Shown: positions 14,657-23,353, counted from the first letter of the stretch. The stretch: DNA of 36,404 nt from Oceanobacillus salinisoli (GCF_009733865.1 NZ_WOFB01000039.1:1-36404), one strand, 5' to 3'. Translations and numbers: made by a program. The notes: generated by a model not told the origin, from the sequence alone.

Positions 14657-15007
14657 ATGTTATCCATAATTATTCAAATACTTTTAGGTTTAGGTTTTAT
14701 CATGTTTGGTCTGACGAAATTTGGTTCAAAGCAAATGGTGGAAGGGTTTAAAACATTTGGTTATCCAGTGTGGTTTCGTATTTTTACTGGTACGGTTGAA
14801 CTTATAGCTGCTGTACTATTAATTGCTGGAATTTGGAACGAACAGTTGGCAGCTTTAGGAGGTTTCCTTGTTGTAGGTACAATGATTGGAGCAATTTTAA
14901 CTCATATTAAAATAAAAGATACGTTGAAAAATACGATGATGCCAATCATCCTTCTTGTCCTTGGAAGTATTGTACTTGCGTTAAACTACACTTCATTCCT
15001 TGGGTAA
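14657..15007 (+). CDS. DoxX-family membrane protein (MhqP/CatD-like)
   Basis: GAAGAGGAG precedes ATG 14657. The 116-aa product has the DoxX pattern of four membrane helices: IIQILLGLGFIMFGLTKFGS, FGYPVWFRIFTGTVELIAAV, LLIAGIWNEQLAALGGFLVV and the last helix near residue 100. FGxTKF and the RIFTGTVELIAAVLL segment are diagnostic. In B. subtilis the related MhqP and CatD belong to operons induced by quinones and catechol, paired with ring-cleaving dioxygenases. Here a MarR repressor follows at 60 bp and a dioxygenase wreck after that, with a palindromic operator upstream. Confidence 0.85.
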   Translation: MLSIIIQILLGLGFIMFGLTKFGSKQMVEGFKTFGYPVWFRIFTGTVELIAAVLLIAGIWNEQLAALGGFLVVGTMIGAILTHIKIKDTLKNTMMPIILLVLGSIVLALNYTSFLG

Positions 15008-15066
15008 TAGAAACGACCAATTTCGACTTCAAATATAATGGGTATAATAAAATCAGAGGTGGTTAA

Positions 15067-15525
15067 ATGTATCAAGGTAATAATCAAGTAGAAAAGGACT
15101 TGAGGTTATTTCGAATATGGTTAAAAGCAACAAAATCCATATTCGATAATGTGATAGAAGACATTAAAAGTCATGGTTTAACTGCTGAAAATTTTATGGT
15201 ACTTGAATTACTTTATAATAAAGGGCCGCAGTATATTCAAACAATTAGTGAAAAGTTAATGATCCCAAGTGGAAGTATTACGTATGTAGTTAACAAGCTG
15301 GAGAAGAAAGAACTGTTAAAAAAAGAGCAGGACCAATCGAATCGACGATATTGGAAAGTCATAATAACTGAAAAAGGGGAAGAACTGTTTAATGAAATCT
15401 TCCCCATACATGTTGAAGTAATTGTAAAAAACTTAAGTTCTTTATCGGAGAACCAAAAAGAAGAGTTAGCGGGGTTATTAAAAACGGTTGGATTAGCTGC
15501 AAAGGAATTACAGAAGGAAGGATAA
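15067..15525 (+). CDS. MarR-family repressor (MhqR-like)
   Basis: The 152-aa protein has the MarR winged helix: LRLFRIWLKATKSIFDNVIE, LTAENFMVLELLYNKGPQYI, the recognition helix region IPSGSITYVVNKLEKKELLK, the wing DQSNRRYWKVIITEKGEELF and the C-terminal dimer helix. The DQSNRRYWKV wing matches the MhqR/YkgA-like subgroup, which senses quinones and electrophiles. No Cys occurs in the protein, as with MhqR, which argues against a thiol switch of the OhrR kind. It likely binds the three TATCCTAA palindromes and so controls the DoxX gene and its own transcription. Confidence 0.85.
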   Translation: MYQGNNQVEKDLRLFRIWLKATKSIFDNVIEDIKSHGLTAENFMVLELLYNKGPQYIQTISEKLMIPSGSITYVVNKLEKKELLKKEQDQSNRRYWKVIITEKGEELFNEIFPIHVEVIVKNLSSLSENQKEELAGLLKTVGLAAKELQKEG

Positions 15526-15668
15526 CATAATAGAAACATATCGAATTTATCCTGAAAAAGGTATGGATTGGACTCTATTCCATTGGTGATTATTTAAAAA
15601 ATCCATTGACTGGGAAAAGGGTAGAATCAGGCTCTAATTGGTTTTAATAAAAATGGAGAGATTAGAAT
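15526..15668. other. Short relic between the MarR and dioxygenase genes
   Basis: A frame without a start reads HIEFILKKVWIGLYSIGDYL then KNPLTGKRVESGSNWF and TAA at about 15648. It looks like the C-terminus of a lost enzyme, but I cannot name it. AATGGAGAG before 15669 is the ribosome binding site of the next gene. Confidence 0.3.
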
Positions 15669-16771
15669 ATGATATTAGGACACCACCATCATATATCTAT
15701 GTATACCTCTAATGCGGGAAGTAATAATCATTTTTATAATGAGATACTTGGCCTTCGTCGGGTAAAAGTATCTGTAAACCAAGATAATCCTACCATGTAT
15801 CACTTGTTTTATGGAGATTTGACAGGAAGTCCCGGAACAGAGCTATCATTTTTTGCACGTTAGGAAAGTATAAAATTTTAGCATGAAGAGGATTCGACGT
15901 AGTTAAAATTTTAATGTACCAAGTATAAGAAAAGCTAACACATTCGCTAAAGGACGAGCGAATGCGAGTCTTTCTAAAAATTCCAGCAGCCGGAAGCACT
16001 CATCGTGGAACGAATGCCATTACACAAATAGGCTTATTAGTTCCATCGTATAATAGTCTCCTATTTTGGAAAAATCGATTGTCACAATTTAATGTTAAAC
16101 ACGGTGAAATTACAACCTACGCAGGGCGTGACGCTTTGCATTTTGAAGATCCAGAAGGGTTACGACTTATATTACTTAACAATAATGGTAGGAGTATTCC
16201 TGATGCGTGGCAGGCGTGGACGGATTCGGTTGTACCAGAAGAGAACCGTATTTTAGGAATGGGATCTATAGAAATTACCGTAAATTCATTGGATTCCATA
16301 GCAAATATGCTGGAAAATATATTTAACTATAAGAAAGTATTACGAACAGAAAATGAGGCGATTTACCAGGCGATAAATGGAGAAATATTTGGTGAAATTG
16401 TCATTAAGCAATTGGGTGGACCAAAAGAAAGACCGGGAAAGGGAAGTATTCATCATTTAGCTATCCGAGTAGAAGGAACTAATCTACAAAAGTGGGATGA
16501 AAAAATAAAAGCAGCAGGTTATCGTACTTCTGGTGTTGTAGACCGTTATTATTTTAATAGCATTTATTTTCGTGAAGCTAACGGAGTCATGTTTGAAGTT
16601 GTTTCGGATGGTCCTGGATTTACAGCAGATTCTACTGTCGAGGAACTGGGAACAAAACTTGGTTTACCACCATTTTTGGAAGAACGTCGTGGAGAAATTG
16701 AAGCTAACTTAGTACCTATCGAGGACTGGAAGAACAATATAGATCTTAAAATAATATGTAATGTAAACTGA
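15669..16771 (+). pseudogene. Ring-cleaving dioxygenase (MhqO/MhqE-like), interrupted by a small insertion
   Basis: ATG 15669 gives MILGHHHHISMYTSNAGSNN, HFYNEILGLRRVK and GTELSFFAR, then TAG. From about 15977 another frame resumes as KIPAAGSTHRGTNAITQIGL and runs intact for 260 residues to VNVN-type end at 16771. Both parts match Bacillus glyoxalase/VOC ring-cleaving dioxygenases (about 310 aa): metal ligands in GHHHHI, GSIHHLAIRV and MFEVVSDGPGF; FLEERR near the end. A segment of about 118 bp (15860-15977) lies between SFF and IPAAG and breaks the frame. The enzyme degrades or detoxifies (hydro)quinones in relatives; here it should be non-functional. Confidence 0.85.
15860..15977 (+). mobile_element. 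MITE-like insertion in the dioxygenase gene
   Basis: The 118-bp segment is bounded by TTAGGAAAG (15860-15868) and CTTTCTAA (15970-15977), inverted ends differing by one missing base. Inside are TAAAATTTTA (15871-15880) and TTAAAATTTTAA (15903-15914), and a perfect stem CATTCGCT (15941-15948) with AGCGAATG (15957-15964), extendable outwards through AGAAA/TTTCT. No coding frame is present, and no target duplication is obvious. It interrupts an otherwise collinear gene, which is the best evidence that it moved in. Confidence 0.6.
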
Positions 16772-16957
16772 AGTTATTGCTAACATGTAATCTGAATGGG
16801 TCTTTTTAAGTGAAATGTAAATCGATAAATTGAGAACGACAATATAAATTTTTCTTAATTCATTTTCTTATAGTTATTTCTTAAATAAACTATGAACATC
16901 TCCTTGCGTACCGATTCAAAGTTGTACCCATTAATCTAATCAGCCTAAATTATAATT
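16772..16957. other. No gene seen (left part of a 630-bp gene-free stretch)
   Basis: The sequence is AT-rich with short stop-broken frames on both strands. I see no repeat copy or hairpin in it before the terminator at 16958. Confidence 0.4.
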
Positions 16958-16995
16958 CAAAAAACTCAAGCTAAAAACATTGCTTGAGTTTTTTG
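16958..16995. terminator. Bidirectional rho-independent terminator
   Basis: CAAAAAACTCAAGC (16958-16971) pairs perfectly with GCTTGAGTTTTTTG (16982-16995) around a 10-base loop. The T-run on either strand is part of the stem. Confidence 0.85.
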
Positions 16996-17314
16996 TTGTA
17001 GCAAACTATATACGGACGTCTTTAATCCTTTTTTAATGATAATAATTTAACACAATCGATTTATTTGTACTTCAAGAACATGACTTTCATTAATTCCTCA
17101 TTTTTAAAGGCAATCAAGAGACGGAGGACTCAGACATTGAGCTCATCCAATCTTTTGATAACATTCTCAATCTTGATTCAGCCTATCACATCTATGTACC
17201 TATCAAAAAACTGCCCATTGATTCAGAAAATTAATTTTTCAAAATAATTCATATACCTGTTTCTGCCCCTTTCCATTAAAAATAGTTATTCGAAAAAAAT
17301 TTTTTCGCAATTAT
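16996..17314. other. No gene seen; short palindrome
   Basis: A 60-codon + frame (17065-17247) has no ribosome binding site and is not called. CGAAAAAA and TTTTTTCG (17291-17307) form a tight palindrome 8 bp before the cad operator. Confidence 0.35.
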
Positions 17315-17387
17315 TCAAACGTTTATTTGACCATTTGTATATAATCGAATATAGTATAAGTAAAATGTTATTCAAATAAACGTTTGA
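17315..17387 (+). promoter_or_regulatory. cad promoter with two mirror-image CadC operators
   Basis: TCAAACGTTTATTTGA (17315-17330) and TCAAATAAACGTTTGA (17372-17387) are exact reverse complements, 57 bp apart, and match the ATTCAAATA-type cadO of staphylococcal CadC. The promoter TTGACC (17327-17332), 17 bp, TATAGT (17350-17355) lies between; its -35 overlaps the first operator. The second operator lies 15 bp before the cadC start, covering the early transcribed region. Confidence 0.85.
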
Positions 17388-17402
17388 TTTAAGGGGGATA
17401 TT

Positions 17403-17768
17403 ATGACAAAGGATATTTGTGAAGTCACCTGTATTAATGAAGAGAAAGTAACCAGAGCCAAAAATAACCTTGCTGAACAGAATCCTATGGAAGTAGCTAA
17501 AGTTTTTAAGGCGCTTTCGGATAACACGAGGGTTAAAATAGCCTATGCACTCTCAGTAGAGGATGAATTATGTGTTTGTGATATTGCAAATATTGTAGGG
17601 GCTACAACAGCTACAGCATCCCACCATTTAAGATTGCTAAAAAACTTAGGGTTGGCAAAATATCGGAAAGAAGGAAAATTAGTCTTTTATTCTTTGGACG
17701 ATGAGCATGTGAAAAAGTTGATAGAATTAGCTTTTGAGCATCAAATGGAGGGGATGAAAATTGAATGA
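17403..17768 (+). CDS. cadC: CadC, ArsR/SmtB-family metal-responsive repressor
   Basis: The 121-aa protein has all CadC metal ligands: Cys6 and Cys10 in the N-terminal arm (DICEVTC) and Cys57 and Cys59 in ELCVCDI. The ArsR winged helix follows: [20 protein letters not shown], recognition helix [17 protein letters not shown], wing [12 protein letters not shown]. CadC releases its operator on binding Cd, Pb or Zn, so these residues predict metal-inducible expression. AAGGGGG precedes ATG. The next gene overlaps by 8 bp, giving a cadCA operon with two operators upstream. Confidence 0.93.
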   Translation: MTKDICEVTCINEEKVTRAKNNLAEQNPMEVAKVFKALSDNTRVKIAYALSVEDELCVCDIANIVGATTATASHHLRLLKNLGLAKYRKEGKLVFYSLDDEHVKKLIELAFEHQMEGMKIE

Positions 17769-20178
17769 TGCAACAAAATTATCAGAGAAAAATGTATACC
17801 GAGTTGAGGGGTTCTCCTGTGCTAACTGTGCTGGGAAATTCGAGAAAAACGTTAAAAATATTTCGGGTGTACAGGATGCAAAAGTCAATTTTGGGGCATC
17901 TAAAATATCTGTTTATGGTGAAACAACGGTAGGTGAATTAGAAAAGGCTGGTGCATTTGAAAACCTAAAGGTATCTCCAGAAAAGCCTAAGCGTCAAACA
18001 CCACGGCCTGTATTACAAGATAAAAATCTGGAGTCCATTGAGTACGATGTAGAAGGTTTTTCTTGTACAAATTGTGCTGGGAAATTCGAGAAAAACGTTA
18101 AGGACCTTCCTGGAGTACATGATGCCAAGGTCAATTTTGGAGCATCAAAAATCTCTGTTGATGGTGAAGCGACGATAGAAGAACTGGAAAAAGCCGGTGC
18201 ATTTGAGAATCTAAAAGTAATCCCTAAAAAGCCAATTGGTCAAGCTGAACAAGAGAATAAAGTAGAAAGGGGAATGAAAAAAGAAGATAGAATACCATTT
18301 TATAAAAAGCATAGTACATTACTGTATGCTTCTTTATTTATTGTTTTTGGTTATCTTTCCATGTTTGTAAATGGAGAAGAAAATCTTATTACTTCCTTAC
18401 TGTTTGTAGCATCAATCGCAATTGGGGGGTACTCCTTCTTTAAAGTCGGTGTTCAGAACTTATTTCACCTGGATTTTGACATGAAAACCCTCATGACCGT
18501 AGCTATTATTGGAGCAGCCTTGATCGGTGAATGGGCAGAAGCATCCATTGTTGTCATTCTCTTTGCTATTAGTGAAGCTCTGGAACGTTATTCAATGGAT
18601 AGTGCTAGACAATCGATTCGTTCATTAATGGACATTGCCCCGAAAGAAGCACTTGTTAGACGGAAGGGACAAGAAATGAAGGTCCATGTAGATGACATCC
18701 TGGTTGGTGATATTATGATTGTGAAACCAGGTGAAAAAATTGCTATGGATGGCGAAGTGATAATTGGAAATTCTTCTGTTAATCAAGCAGCTATTACAGG
18801 TGAATCAGTCCCTGTTGCAAAAGAGGTTAATGATGAGGTGTTTGCAGGTACACTAAATGAAGAAGGTTTTCTTGAAGTAAAAATAACGAAACTTGTAGAA
18901 GATACTACCATTTCTAAAATCATTCATCTAGTTGAAGAAGCTCAAGGTGAACGTGCACCAGCTCAAGCATTTGTTGATACATTCGCAAAATATTATACAC
19001 CAATCATCATGGTTATTGCAGCATTAGTTGCAGTTGTACCCCCTCTAATTTTTGGTGCAGATTGGGGAACATGGGTTTATCAAGGTTTATCTGTTCTAGT
19101 CGTGGGTTGTCCTTGTGCATTGGTTATTTCGACTCCAATTTCCATTGTATCTGCCATTGGAAATGCTGCCAAAAAAGGTGTCCTTATTAAAGGTGGAGTG
19201 TATTTAGAGGAAATGGGGGCTTTAAAGGCAATTGCATTTGATAAAACAGGTACATTAACGAAAGGCGTACCTGTTGTAACTGATTATAAAGTGTTGAACG
19301 AAAATAAAAATAAAAACGAAATCCTTTCCATTATTACGGCATTGGAGTATCGTTCTCAACACCCCCTTGCATCAGCAATTATTAAAAAAGCAGAAGAGGA
19401 AAATATTTCTTATTCAAACATTGCAGTAGAGGATTTCTCTTCCATTACGGGAAAAGGGGTTATGGGCAGCATAAACGGAACTACCTATTATATTGGGAGT
19501 CCTAAACTTTTTAAGGGTTTATCAACCCCTAATTATGATAAAAATTTAGAACAGAAAATAACAACTTTTCAAAACCAAGGGAAAACAGCTATGATTTTTG
19601 GAACAGATAAAGAAGTCCTTGCGTTTATTGCAGTTGCAGATGAAGTACGTGAATCAAGTAAAAGGATCATTCAAAAGCTACATCAACTACGAATTAAAAA
19701 GACGATTATGCTTACAGGTGATAACAAAGGCACTGCAAATGCAATTGGTAGTAATGTAGGCGTATCAGAAACTCAAGCAGAACTGTTGCCACAGGATAAA
19801 CTGGATTATATAAAACAATTAAGGTCAGAATACGGTAAGGTTGCTATGGTTGGTGATGGTGTCAATGATGCCCCTGCATTAGCAGCTTCCACAGTCGGTA
19901 TTGCAATGGGTAGAGCCGGTACAGATACGGCCATTGAAACGGCGGACATAGCTTTAATGGGAGATGATTTAAGTAAACTTCCATTTGCCGTAAAACTAAG
20001 CCGAAAAACCTTAAATATAATTAAGGCCAACATCACTTTTGCAATTGGAATTAAATTATTTGCTTTACTATTAGTTATCCCGGGCTGGCTGACGCTTTGG
20101 ATTGCTATCCTTTCAGACATGGGAGCAACTCTTTTAGTTGCCCTAAACAGTTTAAGACTTTTGAGAGTAAAAGAATAG
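17761..20178 (+). CDS. cadA: CadA, P1B-type Cd/Zn/Pb-exporting ATPase with duplicated metal-binding domain
   Basis: TTG 17761 follows GGAGGGG and overlaps cadC. Two N-terminal heavy-metal domains carry GFSCANC (Cys20, Cys23) and GFSCTNC (Cys102, Cys105), exactly 82 residues apart and nearly identical, so one arose by recent duplication. Next come the membrane helices, the actuator TGES region ([13 protein letters not shown]), the channel motif CPC at residues 450-452, the phosphorylation site DKTGT at 494-498, His534-Pro535 and the hinge GDGVND near 698-703. The length of 805 aa fits a CadA with two domains. It pumps Cd, Zn or Pb out of the cell using ATP. Confidence 0.95.
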   Translation: MNDATKLSEKNVYRVEGFSCANCAGKFEKNVKNISGVQDAKVNFGASKISVYGETTVGELEKAGAFENLKVSPEKPKRQTPRPVLQDKNLESIEYDVEGFSCTNCAGKFEKNVKDLPGVHDAKVNFGASKISVDGEATIEELEKAGAFENLKVIPKKPIGQAEQENKVERGMKKEDRIPFYKKHSTLLYASLFIVFGYLSMFVNGEENLITSLLFVASIAIGGYSFFKVGVQNLFHLDFDMKTLMTVAIIGAALIGEWAEASIVVILFAISEALERYSMDSARQSIRSLMDIAPKEALVRRKGQEMKVHVDDILVGDIMIVKPGEKIAMDGEVIIGNSSVNQAAITGESVPVAKEVNDEVFAGTLNEEGFLEVKITKLVEDTTISKIIHLVEEAQGERAPAQAFVDTFAKYYTPIIMVIAALVAVVPPLIFGADWGTWVYQGLSVLVVGCPCALVISTPISIVSAIGNAAKKGVLIKGGVYLEEMGALKAIAFDKTGTLTKGVPVVTDYKVLNENKNKNEILSIITALEYRSQHPLASAIIKKAEEENISYSNIAVEDFSSITGKGVMGSINGTTYYIGSPKLFKGLSTPNYDKNLEQKITTFQNQGKTAMIFGTDKEVLAFIAVADEVRESSKRIIQKLHQLRIKKTIMLTGDNKGTANAIGSNVGVSETQAELLPQDKLDYIKQLRSEYGKVAMVGDGVNDAPALAASTVGIAMGRAGTDTAIETADIALMGDDLSKLPFAVKLSRKTLNIIKANITFAIGIKLFALLLVIPGWLTLWIAILSDMGATLLVALNSLRLLRVKE

Positions 20179-20254
20179 GCGTAAAGGGCTTTCAGTGGGG
20201 AAACACTTTGATTTAAATAAAAATGTGTGTCTTCCCCAACATTTTTATCAATTT

Positions 20255-20292
20255 AAAGGGTGCATTATTCCAAGATGGAAGATGCACCCTTT
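20255..20292 (+). terminator. Rho-independent terminator of cadCA
   Basis: AAAGGGTGCAT (20255-20265) pairs perfectly with ATGCACCCTTT (20282-20292), followed by ATTTAA. Between cadA and this lies a smaller hairpin from GGGGAAACAC and GTGTGTCTTCCCC near 20195-20237. Confidence 0.75.
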
Positions 20293-20341
20293 ATTTAACT
20301 ATTGGCAGTTTAGTTCAATAATAGTTTTTTAAAAAAATATA

Positions 20342-20451
20342 GAGGTTGGGACATAACTAAAACGTTTAACTCTAAAGACGAACAATGGACTAAATTTCCG
20401 GAGCGGTTAGTTTGGATTTTTCTTAGGATAAAACGCTTTTGTCCCAGCCTC
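20342..20451. repeat. GAGGTTGGGACA inverted-repeat element (about 110 bp)
   Basis: GAGGTTGGGACA (20342-20353) pairs with TGTCCCAGCCTC (20440-20451) with one G-U, and AAAACGTTT (20360-20368) opposes AAACGCTTTT (20431-20440), forming a long stem. I recall GAGGCTGGGACA-type hairpins as common dispersed sequences in Firmicutes intergenic DNA. It sits at the 3' end of the minus-strand DUF3231 gene. Confidence 0.6.
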
Positions 20452-20458
20452 ATAGATA

Positions 20459-21463
20459 TTACTTATTTTTAGCAATTTCTTTCCTGTCTGGAGCCAATGG
20501 TGGTTCCTCTAACCATTTATTTTTGGCCATTAGATTGAACCATTCCTTTGTAATTGTTAAATTTTTCAATATGATTCTCTCGTATGTTGCAACAAGGTCT
20601 ATTCGCATTGCAGATGCAAGACCAGCCCCGTGATAAGATTGTGAAGATTGTAATAAAAATCCAATATGGTACAACATTAACTTATCTGAAAAAGGAGCAT
20701 CTCGAGAAGTCGTAACCTCAGATTCCCAAGACATTGGAACAGGCAAATTATCTCCTTTTAATATGTTAGTCAATAGTTGAATTTGTTTGTTTGAAGCGTT
20801 TTGTGTACTCTCTAAAAATTGCCTTACTTCTTTTGATTTTGTTACTTGACCAAATCCGATAGAAAGCGATTTTTCCATTATCTTCTTTTTTAGATTTAGC
20901 GAAAGAGCAATAATTTCTGTTGAGGCTAATGGACGTTTGTCCCCAAAAAAACCATTGATAAATTTTTGTCCTGAAACAAACTCTGGATTTTCCTCAGGGT
21001 AGAAATAAGGGTCTCTTTGAAAATGTCCCTTTTCTAATAATAATTCAGTTGTTCGATGGTACATACTCATTCCATCATTACTACATGATTCGTAGAAGTG
21101 TCTTAAATCTTTTCTTACTGAAGAACTTAAAGATGTAGAATGTCCTAACAAACCATGAAGCGTCATTATATGTAAATAATGCAAGCAAAAGATGTCAGAA
21201 AATAACCTTTTGGCACCTTTATTAAGATCTGTTTCATTAAAACCAATGGGAACTGGGAACCCTTCGTTTTCAATGAATTGCCGTATTTGAATTTTTTGTT
21301 TATCAAATATCTTTATTGCGTCTTCAAAAAGTAATTTTATTTTCTCGTCTTCTATAATGGATAACATATATTTATTCACAATATCAACGGCGGTTCCATT
21401 TACATATTCTCCCCACAATGTACCTATTTCAGCAGATGTTAGTTTTAGCTCTTCTTTATTCAT
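20459..21463 (-). CDS. DUF3231-family protein (334 aa)
   Basis: The sequence shows the two-fold layout of DUF3231. Each half starts with (L)TSAEIGTLWGEYVNGTAV- or LASTEIIALSLN-type helices, contains an ENEGFPVP- or KGDNLPVPMSWESEV turn, and ends in a His-containing helix (LHYLHIMTLHGLLGHSTSLS in half one, MLYHIGFLLQSSQSYHGAGL in half two). The repeated helical bundle with conserved Asp, Glu and His resembles ferritin-like or DinB-like folds; the biochemical role is unknown. AGGTGATT precedes ATG 21463. Monocistronic and opposite to cadA. Confidence 0.85.
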   Translation of the reverse strand: MNKEELKLTSAEIGTLWGEYVNGTAVDIVNKYMLSIIEDEKIKLLFEDAIKIFDKQKIQIRQFIENEGFPVPIGFNETDLNKGAKRLFSDIFCLHYLHIMTLHGLLGHSTSLSSSVRKDLRHFYESCSNDGMSMYHRTTELLLEKGHFQRDPYFYPEENPEFVSGQKFINGFFGDKRPLASTEIIALSLNLKKKIMEKSLSIGFGQVTKSKEVRQFLESTQNASNKQIQLLTNILKGDNLPVPMSWESEVTTSRDAPFSDKLMLYHIGFLLQSSQSYHGAGLASAMRIDLVATYERIILKNLTITKEWFNLMAKNKWLEEPPLAPDRKEIAKNK

Positions 21464-21532
21464 ATAATCACCTCAACCTAATTTTTCCCTAGTATTAACA
21501 TTTTATTTAGGAAATTGTTAAACTAACGAGTA

Positions 21533-21808
21533 GCTATTCTTGAAAAAGGAATTCCACCTTGTTCCAATATAGTAAGTCGGTTAGCGTAAGATAGGACATC
21601 CTCAAGTTCTTCTTACTAATTCTTGTCTTTGTTGTGCTGCTGTTCCTGTACTTTCATCTAATCCATCTTTACCAATTTCTGGAGATCCTATAGCTCTTGC
21701 GACAGCCCTTGTTTCCTCGACGAAAAACCAGTCGAATAAAATGTCTCAATTTGACCATCCTTTTTTTTTCATAATACGTTTAAACCCATTCCCGAAACTC
21801 ATTAACAT
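21533..21808 (-). pseudogene. Broken gene of unknown family
   Basis: On the minus strand, ATG 21808 gives MLMSFGNGFKRIMKKKGWSN and a stop. Another frame continues as FFVEETRAVARAIGSPEIGK, DGLDESTGTAAQQRQELVRR, T and a stop. A third reads EDVLSYANRLTILEQGGIPF, SRIATR and TAG. Together they make a coherent, charged protein of about 90 residues with at least two lesions. I do not recognise the family. Confidence 0.5.
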
Positions 21809-21897
21809 GCTTCCTTTGACTAGCCCCCTTTTAGCTAATCAGAAAAATCTATATAATGATAAGCGATAGACGAATAATTCTAGTGGAGGTAATTAAT

Positions 21898-22467
21898 TTG
21901 AAACGATTAGCGGTTTTTTGCGGTTCAAGTAATGGTGCTTCAGAAGTTTATAAAGAGGGTGCTGTTCAATTAGGGAAAGAGTTAGCCAAGCGTAATATTA
22001 CGTTAGTTTATGGTGGGGCGAGTGTAGGAATAATGGGAGCATTAGCCGATACTGTTTTAAACGAAGGAGGGAAAGTCATAGGAGTTATACCTAAACTTCT
22101 GGAAGAACGAGAAATATCTCACCAACATTTAACCGAATTGTATACTGTAGATACAATGCATGAAAGAAAAGCGAAAATGGCGGATTTAGCAGATGGATTT
22201 ATTGCATTACCAGGAGGACCAGGAACATTAGAAGAGTTTTTTGAAATCTTTACTTGGGCCCAAATTGGTTTACATCAAAAGCCATGCGGTCTACTTAATA
22301 TAAACAATTATTACAATCCTCTTATTTCTCTATTTGATCATATGGTAGAGCAAGAATTTTTACAGGATAAATATCGTTCGATGGCTATAATAAAATCAGA
22401 TCCAAGGATGTTGATTGATAGATTCAACACATATGAACCGCCAACTATAAAGACTTACGCTAAATAG
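21898..22467 (+). CDS. LOG-family protein (cytokinin-riboside-monophosphate phosphoribohydrolase-like)
   Basis: TTG 21898 is chosen because GTGGAGGT lies 6 bases upstream and homologues start (M)KRLAVFCGSS; the frame is open further upstream. The 189-aa protein has the Rossmann-like LOG features: VFCGSSNGA, TLVYGGASVGIMGALAD, the MHERKAKM helix and the active-site PGGPGTLEEFFEI. LOG enzymes cleave ribose 5-phosphate from adenosine-type monophosphates. Bacterial members (YvdD-like) are cytoplasmic nucleotide hydrolases whose physiological role is less clear. Monocistronic. Confidence 0.9.
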   Translation: MKRLAVFCGSSNGASEVYKEGAVQLGKELAKRNITLVYGGASVGIMGALADTVLNEGGKVIGVIPKLLEEREISHQHLTELYTVDTMHERKAKMADLADGFIALPGGPGTLEEFFEIFTWAQIGLHQKPCGLLNINNYYNPLISLFDHMVEQEFLQDKYRSMAIIKSDPRMLIDRFNTYEPPTIKTYAK

Positions 22468-22782
22468 CTATAAAAAATTTACGCAATCCCACTCTATAAA
22501 TTCACAACTTGTAACTAAACCTTAACCTTTGGAATTAATTCATAATGAGGGGAAGCTGAAGGGAAATGTATGTGGTTAGTGTACCGATTACAGATTTTCT
22601 TACTGTCCTAATATAATTTTGAGATTGTAGTCTTTGCGTACGTTTTTCAAGAGCTATTAAGAGATGCCATTGATATAAATTCAGGAAGTTTTTTAACGGT
22701 TTGAGATGAATAACATGGCAATGATAGTCAATATGGATCTGATGTTAGACCTTTATCTCCATTAGTTTTAAAAAGGAGAAAA
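22468..22782. other. No gene seen
   Basis: The sequence has no long frame. A stop-preceded run HGNDSQYGSDVRPLSPLVLK (about 22710-22772) is in frame with the next gene and may be chance. AAAAGGAG for that gene lies at its end. Confidence 0.35.
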
Positions 22783-23061
22783 ATGATAATGAAAATACCG
22801 TTTGAAAAATATACAATTTACGTCACTTTTGGCGATGATAAAATTTATGAATTAAAGGAAGATTTTTCGAAAGAATTAGTAAGTGAAATAAAAGTGTCAA
22901 CTCCGAAGAATCCAACATTGGTGCTTCATAAGCAGCAGTTGGATTATGCAAAAGCTTTTTACAAAGAAAATTCTATTAAATTGGATAAAGAAACATGGAA
23001 TAACTATTATAAAATCGGTTTTATTACTTTAGACGAATTAAAAGAGTTTAATGAGAAATAA
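22783..23061 (+). CDS. Small cytoplasmic protein of unknown function (92 aa)
   Basis: AAAAGGAG precedes ATGATAATG; either ATG could start. The protein reads PFEKYTIYVTFGDDKIYELK, then helices around LHKQQLDYAKAFYKENSIKL and a C-terminal ITLDELKEFNEK. It has no signal peptide or membrane segment. No family recognised. A copy of the dispersed sequence also found at 11634 starts about 50 bp after the stop. Confidence 0.65.
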   Translation: MIMKIPFEKYTIYVTFGDDKIYELKEDFSKELVSEIKVSTPKNPTLVLHKQQLDYAKAFYKENSIKLDKETWNNYYKIGFITLDELKEFNEK

Positions 23062-23108
23062 CTGTCTTTATGGTAAATGTAACAACTTCATGGACATTGT
23101 ACAAAACT

Positions 23109-23255
23109 TATCTCCCTGCTGAATTCCTTATTCCTCTGCTAAAAGCCTGTAGTCTAAAGGTAAGGGGACGGTGGGAAATCAGTGGAAATCCCTATGTAGT
23201 CCGATAGCTATTCCAAATTTGGGTCTGACCTCAAATTTTCGATGGCCGTCCCTCT
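23109..23255. repeat. Dispersed sequence copy B and GGGGACGG inverted repeat
   Basis: CTCCCTGCTGAATTCCTTAT (23111 on) aligns with the sequence at 11634. Then AGGGGACGG (23163-23171) faces CCGTCCCTCT (23246-23255), an inverted pair about 85 bp apart, with GGGTCTGACCTCAAAT between them. I recall GGGGACGG-bounded sequences as dispersed non-coding elements in Bacillales; I cannot check that here. Confidence 0.4.
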
Positions 23256-23353
23256 TTGGAAAATAACTATTGACGCTCCATTTTTGTTCTGGTAATATTG
23301 GAATAATCAAATAAACGAATATTTTTTAACATAAGGCAATTTAATATATAATT

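Noticed and set aside
19806..20120. 104-codon minus-strand frame opposite cadA
   Set aside because: It lies wholly inside the conserved C-terminal part of CadA.
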